Assembly (NCBI GenBank): GCA_003554465.1
Contig: PWGL01000117.1
Span: 1-6,248 of the forward strand
Source: Candidatus Pacearchaeota archaeon
Lineage (GTDB): Archaea > Nanobdellota > Nanobdellia > Pacearchaeales > GW2011-AR1
DNA: 6,248 bases
Direction of reading: 5' to 3'
Shown: in pieces, positions 1-5,200 of the stretch
How positions within the stretch are numbered: the stretch's first letter is position 1
How the letters are laid out: each line of letters starts with the position of its first letter
Position numbers and translations under genes: made by a program
The notes under the pieces: generated by a model
Seen by the model: only the letters and a program-made list of their open reading frames with translations
Database searches by the model: none
Told to the model about the DNA's origin: nothing

Positions 1-56
1 ATCCAGTATATTGGTGGTTTAGGCAGACTTCACTCTGCCTAAACCACCCTAAACCA
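1..56. repeat. 56-bp hairpin-bearing repeat, copy 1
   Basis: These 56 bases recur without a mismatch at 3193-3248. Inside is a perfect inverted repeat: left arm GGTGGTTTAGGCAGA (13-27), loop CTTCAC (28-33), right arm TCTGCCTAAACCACC (34-48). A 9-nt tandem repeat CCTAAACCA (38-46 and 48-56) gives two alternative 3' partners for TGGTTTAGG (15-23). At the left end CCAGTATATTGG (3-14) is an imperfect palindrome. Similarity to copy 2 stops at base 57. The left limit cannot be judged because the match begins at base 1 of the window. No T-tract follows on either strand, so it is not a canonical intrinsic terminator. The unit stands upstream of the aldo/keto reductase. Identity and symmetry are seen; function is unknown. 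Confidence 0.9.
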
Positions 57-109
57 TCCCAAAACTTACTTCTAATCGAAATAATATATAAATCTTAGCA
101 GCTATATTG

Positions 110-139
110 TTGCAGATTTTTATTAAAGAGCAGTATCAT
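110..139 (+). promoter_or_regulatory. weak candidate promoter for the aldo/keto reductase
   Basis: TTGCAG (110-115) and TATCAT (134-139) are separated by 18 bases and resemble sigma-A -35 and -10 boxes. The -10 differs from TATAAT at one position, while the -35 matches only in TTG. Another AT-rich candidate, TATAAA (87-92), lies upstream without a good -35. This is a consensus match only; transcription could instead enter from beyond the window edge. Confidence 0.2.
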
Positions 140-140
140 A

Positions 141-156
141 AAACACTTCCGTGTTT
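141..156. promoter_or_regulatory. short inverted repeat in the aldo/keto reductase leader
   Basis: AAACAC (141-146), TTCC, GTGTTT (151-156) form a perfect 6-bp inverted repeat with a 4-nt centre, just downstream of the candidate -10 at 134-139 and 46 bases before the start codon. Position and symmetry would suit a repressor site or a small RNA hairpin. No second complete copy was found in the window, so the assignment is tentative. Confidence 0.25.
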
Positions 157-185
157 AATCCGATTTTATAGTCAACTTAGTTTGA

Positions 186-191
186 AGGAGG
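186..191 (+). promoter_or_regulatory. ribosome binding site fixing the aldo/keto reductase start
   Basis: AGGAGG, part of AAGGAGGT, lies 11 bases before ATG 203. The reading frame is open upstream to a TTG at 107, but that codon has no Shine-Dalgarno sequence and the extra 32 residues do not look like an aldo/keto reductase N-terminus. The site therefore decides in favour of 203. Confidence 0.8.
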
Positions 192-202
192 TATATATTT
201 TT

Positions 203-1168
203 ATGGAATATAGGGAGTTAGGTACAACTGGTGAAAAGATTTCTGTCATAGGTTTTGGCTGCTGGCAGTTGGGAGGAAATTGGACTGGAATGTCTCGAGA
301 AAAAGCAGTCAAAGCTATTTATAAGGCAAAAGAATTAGGAATTAACTTTTTTGATGTTGCTCCTTTTTATGGCTTTGGAGAAGCGGAAAAATTATTAGGA
401 GAAACTGTCAGGGATTTTCGGGAAGATATATTTATAGCCAGCAAAGTTGGTTTGCGCTGGCAGGAAAAATTTCCACCTGAACAAAGAGATTTAAGCCAGA
501 AAAATATTAGATGGGAAATTGAAGAGAGCTTGAAAAGGTTAGGAACAGATTATATTGACCTATATCAATTTCACTGGCCGGACCCCAATGTGCCTATCCA
601 GGAAAGTTTAGAGATAGTTAAGGAGTTAAAAAAAGAAGGGAAAATTAGATATATTGGCCTGTGTAATACCTCTGTTCCAGAGTTGAATCAAGCCCTAGAA
701 TATGCTGATATTGTGAGCAATCAGGTCTATTTTAATGCTCTGGATCAAGATCCCCTTCAGTATTTTGTTATTCCCCTAGAGTATAGGACTAAAAGTGAAC
801 TAATCCCTTATTGTAATGAGAAAAATATTTCAGTAATTCCCTATAGCCCATTATGCCAGGGGTTATTGACTGACTCTTTTAATAAGGAAGAGTGGATTGA
901 AAAAGATGTTAGAAATAATAATCCTAAGTATCAAGGGGATTGGCTGAAAACTTACCAGAAAAAAGCTGAGAAATTAAAGAAAATTGCCGATGATTACAAC
1001 AAACCTTTGGCTCAGCTGGCTTTTAACTGGTTGAGAGCTCAGCCTGCTGTTACTTCAATAATTGCAGGAACTACAAATTCTGAACATGTAGAGGAAAATG
1101 TTGCATCATTGGAGTGGGAACTTTCAGATGCCGACTTAGAAAAAATTGATAGGATAATTGCTACTTAG
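203..1168 (+). CDS. IolS-like aldo/keto reductase
   Basis: A 321-residue NAD(P)H-dependent oxidoreductase of the aldo/keto reductase TIM-barrel family, expected to interconvert a carbonyl and an alcohol in the cytoplasm. The start at 203 gives the usual opening MEYRELGTTGEKIS. The catalytic tetrad is visible: D51 and Y56 in FFDVAPFYGFGEAE, K81 in ASKVG, H124 in YQFHWPDP. Near the C-terminus, SIIAGTTNSEHVEENV (about 285-300) matches the region that usually binds the cofactor phosphate. By memory it resembles Bacillus IolS (AKR11 type) in length and motif order. Against that protein it seems to carry about 12 extra residues around 183-197, between QVYFNALDQ and SELIPYC. It stands alone between the first repeat and a long non-coding stretch, in the same orientation as the transporter. 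The family is clear; a sugar or polyol substrate is inferred from the neighbours. Confidence 0.9.
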   Translation: MEYRELGTTGEKISVIGFGCWQLGGNWTGMSREKAVKAIYKAKELGINFFDVAPFYGFGEAEKLLGETVRDFREDIFIASKVGLRWQEKFPPEQRDLSQKNIRWEIEESLKRLGTDYIDLYQFHWPDPNVPIQESLEIVKELKKEGKIRYIGLCNTSVPELNQALEYADIVSNQVYFNALDQDPLQYFVIPLEYRTKSELIPYCNEKNISVIPYSPLCQGLLTDSFNKEEWIEKDVRNNNPKYQGDWLKTYQKKAEKLKKIADDYNKPLAQLAFNWLRAQPAVTSIIAGTTNSEHVEENVASLEWELSDADLEKIDRIIAT

Positions 1169-1264
1169 TATTGCCATGTTAGTATCTTCGCCAAATAATT
1201 TTTGCTTTGAATAGTACTTTACTTTAATCTTTATAATTTCTTTGATCAATTAGATAATTAATCA

Positions 1265-1291
1265 GTTATCAAAATGGCTAAAATTGATAAC
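1265..1291. promoter_or_regulatory. spaced inverted repeat downstream of the aldo/keto reductase
   Basis: GTTATCAA (1265-1272) and TTGATAAC (1284-1291) are perfect reverse complements around an 11-nt centre. It could be a protein-binding site with two half-sites or a weak RNA hairpin. No T-tract follows, so it is a poor terminator. Its function is unknown. Confidence 0.3.
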
Positions 1292-1455
1292 CATGAAGGT
1301 CCATGAAAACAAGAAATTTCAATAAAGCTGGGAAAGCTTTTAAGATATATTGGGGAAAGGTTATGGTGAGTTTTTCTGTAGTTTTTGTTTAATATATTAT
1401 TTATTGATTAATTAATTTATTGGCAGAAATTATTGACGGTTGAATATTTTATTGA

Positions 1456-1467
1456 TGGACAGGTCCA
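1456..1467. promoter_or_regulatory. small palindrome TGGAC-AG-GTCCA
   Basis: TGGAC (1456-1460) and GTCCA (1463-1467) flank a 2-nt centre. Two-fold symmetry of this size fits a dimeric regulator such as a GntR protein, but there is only one complete copy in the window and a 10-base palindrome can arise by chance. Confidence 0.2.
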
Positions 1468-1519
1468 GAACGGATAGTTTTGTTTTAGGGCTTGGAGAAA
1501 AGGTCTGATAATACTGTTA

Positions 1520-1544
1520 GGGTTTTAGGGAGGGAGGTGGAGGG
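1520..1544 (+). other. G-quadruplex-type motif upstream of the binding-protein gene
   Basis: Four GGG runs at 1520-1522, 1528-1530, 1532-1534 and 1542-1544 are separated by 5, 1 and 7 bases, satisfying the usual G3N1-7 pattern. They lie on the coding-sense strand, so the motif would be present in a leader RNA if transcription starts upstream of it. Such a motif is uncommon in AT-rich DNA. Folding and any effect on expression are untested. Confidence 0.4.
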
Positions 1545-1562
1545 CAGAAGTAGAATTTAAGG

Positions 1563-1597
1563 AGTGACTTTTAAAGTTTTACTTTTAAAGAGTCACT
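1563..1597 (+). promoter_or_regulatory. bulged stem-loop in the transporter leader
   Basis: AGTGACT plus TTTAAA (1563-1575) pair with TTTAAA, a bulged G (1590) and AGTCACT (1591-1597), leaving an 8-nt loop (1576-1583). That gives 13 base pairs with one bulge. No U-tract follows, so it is not a plain terminator. It could be an RNA structure in the leader or an operator-like inverted repeat about 210 bases before the start codon. Confidence 0.4.
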
Positions 1598-1806
1598 GTT
1601 AGGATCTGCATTTCAGGATTTACCAGGATTTAATTTTCAACAGGAGGATTTTATTCAGGAGAGTATAGGTATAGTTGAAGTTATTAGATGCAGAAAGCTA
1701 AGGTTAGAGCAGAGAAAGTAAGAAAACACAAATTCCTCAACTTTGTTCGGGTGATTTATTTTTCATCTATGAGTCAACAAAAATCTAAAAGGGGGATAAT
1801 AACTAA

Positions 1807-3147
1807 ATGAGAAAATCATTTGTTCTTTCTATAGCTCTTATCCTGGCTATGGTTTTTATGGTTGGGGCAGCAGTGGAAGCAGTTTATTTGCCGGATGATT
1901 TTAGCGGGACAGAGATAGATGTTTACATGGTTGCTGAAAGAAGAGCAGAGATGGTGTCAGATTTCAAGCATGAATTTGAAGAGGAGACAGGAATAACTGT
2001 AAATATCAATACATTGCCCTATCCTAATTTGCAGGAGGTTCAGTTTATTGAGTTAGCGATGGGAGAAGGGCCAGATGTTATTCATGTTGATCAGGTATGG
2101 CTGGGGCAATATGAAGATTATTTAGAGCCTATCCAGAGATTTATTGATGATCCTGATTTGACTGACAAAGATCAGTTAGATTTAGATGATTTTCATCCCA
2201 CAATTTTGGATTTACAGACATCTTACAGAGATGAACTGCTGGGATTCCCCTTTATTGGGGCAATCAGAATGATTTATTACAGAACAGATTTATTTGAGGA
2301 GTATGCAGATGATTATTATGAAGAGACTGGCATGGAGTTAGATGTACCTGACACCTGGTTAGAATACAAGGAGATTGCCAGGTTTTTTGAAGAGAATGTT
2401 GAAGGGGTTCACGGGACAACCATAATGGGTCGTAGAGGAGTGCAGCTTTACTGTGATGTTATGCCTATTTTATGGTCATTTGGAGGAAGTGTAATTGAAG
2501 GGCCAGAGGGTCAGCCGGCTATTGAGGAAATGGAGGGAATAAGGCCGAATATTAACTCTCCTGAATCGATTGAAGCCTTAGAATTTTTTGAATCATTATC
2601 AGACTATGCCAGCCCGGGGATCACTGACTGGGATTGGGATGAGTCTGCTAATGCTTTTGCCCAGGGTAATGCAGCGTTAGCAATGCAGTGGAACAACGCA
2701 GCGCCTGTATTTGCCGGTGAAGATTCCGAAATCAGAGGAGACTGGGAAGCAGCTATAGTTCCAGGAATGGCTGAAAATGATGGAATAATTAGAGAAGCTC
2801 TGCTGGGAGGATGGACATTAGGTATAAATGCGAACTCTCCCAATCAGGAGGCAGCCTATTTATTTACTAAGTGGGTTACAAGCAAGGATATGGAGATTAA
2901 CCTTGCTCCTGGTGGAGGTAATGCCAGAGAATCGACATTTACAGATCCGGAATTAAGAGAAGAATACATTCACTATGATGCTACATTTGAATCCTATGAC
3001 ATTGCTAGAAGCCGTCCGAGGATTCCTCAGCTGACAGAGATTGCTGATATATCTCAGACAGCTTTCTCCCGCATACTGACAGGAGATCAGGAAGTAGAAG
3101 AGGCCTTAAATGATGCTCAGTCACAGCTGGAGGAACTTGACCTTTAA
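1807..3147 (+). CDS. sugar ABC transporter substrate-binding protein (family 1)
   Basis: A 446-residue extracytoplasmic solute-binding protein that should capture a carbohydrate and deliver it to the two permeases encoded downstream. The N-terminus has a classic Sec signal: basic MRKS, a hydrophobic core to about residue 20, and likely signal peptidase I cleavage after VEA (A25). No lipobox cysteine is present, unlike most Gram-positive binding proteins. Family 1 features include EFEEETGITVNI (55-66), GEGPDVIHVDQVW (86-98), the AALAMQWNNAAP stretch (289-300) and LLGGWTLGINANSPNQEAAYLFTKWV (332-356). My hand count gives about 90 Asp+Glu against about 25 Lys+Arg, a typical salt-adapted exported protein. 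AGGGGG (1790-1795) lies 11 bases before the ATG. The fold is secure; the bound sugar is not predictable from sequence alone. Confidence 0.93.
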   Translation: MRKSFVLSIALILAMVFMVGAAVEAVYLPDDFSGTEIDVYMVAERRAEMVSDFKHEFEEETGITVNINTLPYPNLQEVQFIELAMGEGPDVIHVDQVWLGQYEDYLEPIQRFIDDPDLTDKDQLDLDDFHPTILDLQTSYRDELLGFPFIGAIRMIYYRTDLFEEYADDYYEETGMELDVPDTWLEYKEIARFFEENVEGVHGTTIMGRRGVQLYCDVMPILWSFGGSVIEGPEGQPAIEEMEGIRPNINSPESIEALEFFESLSDYASPGITDWDWDESANAFAQGNAALAMQWNNAAPVFAGEDSEIRGDWEAAIVPGMAENDGIIREALLGGWTLGINANSPNQEAAYLFTKWVTSKDMEINLAPGGGNARESTFTDPELREEYIHYDATFESYDIARSRPRIPQLTEIADISQTAFSRILTGDQEVEEALNDAQSQLEELDL

Positions 3148-3192
3148 TAAAGCTTACCATTATCTGACTTAGGCTAAAATTTAAAGGTTAAT

Positions 3193-3248
3193 ATCCAGTA
3201 TATTGGTGGTTTAGGCAGACTTCACTCTGCCTAAACCACCCTAAACCA
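3193..3248. repeat. 56-bp hairpin-bearing repeat, copy 2
   Basis: Identical to bases 1-56. Its stem arms are at 3205-3219 and 3226-3240 with a 6-nt loop, the extra CCTAAACCA arm ends at 3248, and the CCAGTATATTGG palindrome is at 3195-3206. This copy sits in the 225-bp gap between the stop codon of the binding protein (3147) and the first permease start (3373). A strong stem-loop there, without a T-tract, is placed where an mRNA-stabilising or partially attenuating hairpin would raise binding protein over permease. The left flank shows similarity does not extend beyond window base 1 as far as can be tested, and the right flank diverges immediately. It may be a mobile palindromic repeat, a regulatory site, or both. 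Confidence 0.9.
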
Positions 3249-3372
3249 CTAAAATTTTGATAAAGTTAGAACAAAGTTTTTGCTGAACTGTAATATTTTA
3301 AACCAAAGAATAAGGATATCAAAATTAAGTGTTTAATATTTAATTATTATAAAGATTGGAGAATGGTATCTT

Positions 3373-4278
3373 ATGGACAAAGAAAGATCAAAGTCAATAT
3401 TAAACAAAATATTTTCAAGTTCGATATTTTATATTTTACCAGCAATAATAATGCTGGCATTGACTACAATTTTCCCTTTTATCTTTGCCGTATATTTAAG
3501 CTTTAATAGATATGATTTGAGATTTATCCAGCGTGAAGGCGTTACTTTTTTAGGGCTGACTAATTTCATCAGTCTATTAAATAGTTCTTCATTTTGGGCA
3601 TCGGTTGAAACAACAATAATTTATGTTGGAGGGGCTTTAATTGCTCAGATTATTTTAGGGATAGCTTTAGCTATGTTTTTAGATTCATTAAAGGGGCCTT
3701 TACAAAAAATTAAAAGCATAATATTCATACCCATGATGTTAACTCCTGTAGTTGTTGCGACAACTTTTAGATTGCTTTATAATTATGATTTTGGTTTAAT
3801 TGGCTACATTATCGAATCAATGGGATTTATTAAGTTTCCCTGGCTGGCTCATCCCTTTTATGCAAGAATTGCACTTATTATATCTGATGTTTGGCAATGG
3901 ACACCCTTAATAACAGTTATTACTCTGGGAGCTCTTCAGGTTGTTCCTGATACTTTGTTAGAATCAGCTGAACTGGATGGAGCTGGATGGTTGCAAAAAT
4001 TCAGATATGTTGTTTTACCGATTATTATGCCGATAGTTGGGGTAGGAATATTATTAAGGTTCATGGATATAGTTAAATTTTTCGATAAAATTTATGTTTT
4101 AACTGGTGGAGGTCCAGGAATGGCCACAGAAACTTTGACTTACCATATTTATCAAATAGGATTTAATTTTATGAGACTGGGAAGAGCAGCTGCAGCATCA
4201 ATTCTCCTTTTAATAGGAATTATAATTATATCAATGCTTTTAGTTAAATTTATTGTTCAACCTGATGTGGAGGTGTAG
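3373..4278 (+). CDS. sugar ABC transporter permease, MalF/UgpA type
   Basis: A 301-residue inner-membrane subunit of a carbohydrate importer, partner of the permease that follows. About six membrane helices can be traced at residues 17-43, 80-104, 112-134, 163-187, 213-232 and 272-294. The cytoplasmic EAA loop that docks the ATPase is present as ESAELDGAGWLQKF, followed by VVLP (197-216), with the conserved glycine at G203. The C-terminal signature YVLTGGGPGMATETLTYHIY (241-260) followed by GRAAAAS (270-276) is typical of MalF/UgpA-like proteins. Length is normal for versions lacking the long MalF periplasmic domain. GGAG (3358-3361) lies 11 bases before the ATG; an ATG at 3363 is out of frame. 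It is separated from the binding-protein gene by a gap carrying repeat copy 2 and ends 2 bases before the next permease. Confidence 0.94.
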   Translation: MDKERSKSILNKIFSSSIFYILPAIIMLALTTIFPFIFAVYLSFNRYDLRFIQREGVTFLGLTNFISLLNSSSFWASVETTIIYVGGALIAQIILGIALAMFLDSLKGPLQKIKSIIFIPMMLTPVVVATTFRLLYNYDFGLIGYIIESMGFIKFPWLAHPFYARIALIISDVWQWTPLITVITLGALQVVPDTLLESAELDGAGWLQKFRYVVLPIIMPIVGVGILLRFMDIVKFFDKIYVLTGGGPGMATETLTYHIYQIGFNFMRLGRAAAASILLLIGIIIISMLLVKFIVQPDVEV

Positions 4279-4280
4279 TT

Positions 4281-5102
4281 ATGAAATTCAACAAAAAAAA
4301 TATTTTCAAAGTAATAGTCATCCTGTTTATTTTGACCTGGACTCTGCTACCAATTGTCTGGATTATCATGAATTCTTTCAAAGGAGGAGCTGACATAACT
4401 GCTTATCCTCCAAGAATAGTTTTTTCTCCTACTGTAGAAAATTATATTCAGGCATTTCAGGGAAGACAGTTTAGAGTTCGCTTTTTTAATAGTTTATTTG
4501 TAGCCTCTTTTAATACGCTTATATGTCTAATTGCCGGAACACTGGGTGCCTATGGTTTTTCCAGATTTAAAATTAAAGGCAAGAAACATATTTTATTCTG
4601 GATTATCTCAACCAGGATGTTTCCGCCTGTAGTAGCTTCAATCCCGTTTTTTATCATATTTAACAGAATAGGCCTGTTAAATACCAGGGTATCTTTAATC
4701 ATAGCATATATCTCCTTTAATTTGCCACTTGTAGTCTGGCTGATGAAAGGATTTATCGATGATGTGCCAATAGCAATTGAAGAAGCGGCTCAGATTGATG
4801 GTGCGAATGCCTTTCAGGTGTTTTTCAGGGTAACCCTGCCTCTGGTTAAACCTGGCCTGGCAGCCTCGGCAATCCTGTCTTTCATTTTTTCCTGGAATGA
4901 GTTCCTCTTTGCCCTGATTTTAACAAGTGGCAGGCAGACGACATTGCCTGTTAATATTACAGAATATATCAGATGGGGTGAAGGCATTTTTTGGGGGGAA
5001 ATTAGCGCAGTGGCAGTAATTATATTATTGCCTATTTTACTCTTAAGCATTTTTGTGCAAAAACCACTTGTTGAAGGATTATCTTTTAGAGGAATTAAGT
5101 AG
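4281..5102 (+). CDS. sugar ABC transporter permease, MalG/UgpE type
   Basis: A 273-residue inner-membrane subunit that pairs with the preceding permease to form the sugar channel. Likely helices lie at residues 9-31, 68-93, 104-129, 136-158, 192-214 and 241-262. The EAA loop is EEAAQIDGANAFQVFFRVTLP (167-187) with G174 and the LP pair conserved. MalG-type marks are LPLVVWLMKGFIDDVP (148-163), SWNEFLFALIL (204-214) and the C-terminal VQKPLVEGLSFRGIK. The gene starts 2 bases after the stop of its partner, and its GGAGGT (4269-4274) lies inside the end of that gene, so translation is probably coupled. No ABC ATPase gene follows. In many Bacillota sugar importers a shared MsmX/UgpC-type ATPase encoded elsewhere serves several transporters, which may be the case here. 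Confidence 0.94.
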   Translation: MKFNKKNIFKVIVILFILTWTLLPIVWIIMNSFKGGADITAYPPRIVFSPTVENYIQAFQGRQFRVRFFNSLFVASFNTLICLIAGTLGAYGFSRFKIKGKKHILFWIISTRMFPPVVASIPFFIIFNRIGLLNTRVSLIIAYISFNLPLVVWLMKGFIDDVPIAIEEAAQIDGANAFQVFFRVTLPLVKPGLAASAILSFIFSWNEFLFALILTSGRQTTLPVNITEYIRWGEGIFWGEISAVAVIILLPILLLSIFVQKPLVEGLSFRGIK

Positions 5103-5124
5103 TTAGCTGTCTGATGGATTTAAT

Positions 5125-5154
5125 TTGATTTACATTAACAAATAATTATATAAT
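5125..5154 (+). promoter_or_regulatory. candidate sigma-A promoter for the GntR regulator gene
   Basis: TTGATT (5125-5130) and a perfect TATAAT (5149-5154) are separated by 18 bases, in the 98-bp gap between the second permease and the preferred regulator start. This is the best promoter-like pair I found in the window and suggests the regulator can be transcribed separately from the permeases. There is no terminator between the permease and this site, so read-through is also possible. Confidence 0.45.
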
Positions 5155-5183
5155 TCCTAAGAATTAAAGATCATACTTTTATG

Positions 5184-5188
5184 AAGGG
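5184..5188 (+). promoter_or_regulatory. ribosome binding site bearing on the GntR start
   Basis: AAGGG lies 12 bases before ATG 5201 but directly abuts the in-frame ATG at 5189, too close to serve it. Together with the typical family opening MLDRSKNTPLYSQL this favours 5201 as the true start. Confidence 0.5.
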
Positions 5189-5200
5189 ATGTATTATTCA

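Larger units (their letters stand above)
1169..1806. other. 638-bp non-coding stretch before the transporter genes
   Basis: I see no convincing gene, tRNA or clear terminator here. It holds a spaced inverted repeat (1265-1291), a small palindrome (1456-1467), a G-run motif (1520-1544) and a bulged stem-loop (1563-1597), each listed separately. Minor repeats include GTTTTAGGG (1482-1490 and 1522-1530), CAGGATTTA (1614-1622 and 1624-1632) and tandem GTATAG (1663-1674). A TATAAT at 1232-1237 lies 19 bases after TTGAAT (1207-1212) and is the best promoter-like pair I could find. It would give a leader of over 550 nt to the binding-protein gene. The stretch is unusually long for a gap inside a sugar-transport locus and probably contains its promoter and control sites. 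It could also contain a decayed element. Confidence 0.5.

Noticed and set aside
13..48. Hairpins in the 56-bp repeats as intrinsic terminators
   Set aside because: Both copies have long perfect stems, but neither strand has a T-tract after the stem.
107..202. Upstream TTG start for the aldo/keto reductase, adding 32 residues
   Set aside because: There is no ribosome binding site before 107, the extra residues do not fit the family, and AGGAGG at 186-191 serves ATG 203.
1324..1340. AAAGCT/AGCTTT hairpin as terminator of the aldo/keto reductase transcript
   Set aside because: The stem is only 6 bp, the following T-run is too short, and it lies 150 bases past the stop codon.
1807..1890. Binding protein as a lipoprotein
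   Set aside because: The signal peptide has no cysteine near the cleavage region; the sequence reads GAAVEA-VYLPDD.
2604..2843. Reverse-strand reading frame inside the binding-protein gene
   Set aside because: It lies wholly within a well-supported family 1 binding protein and has no recognisable domain.
1..3248. The 56-bp repeats as CRISPR units
   Set aside because: There are only two copies, 3.2 kb apart with genes between them, and no regular spacers or cas genes.
4814..5050. Reverse-strand reading frame inside the second permease gene
   Set aside because: It overlaps conserved MalG-type motifs on the + strand and resembles no protein I know.
5189..5200. ATG 5189 as the start of the GntR regulator
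   Set aside because: The AAGGG motif directly abuts it, leaving no spacing. ATG 5201 has 12-base spacing and gives the usual family N-terminus. The alternative adds only four residues and is not excluded.
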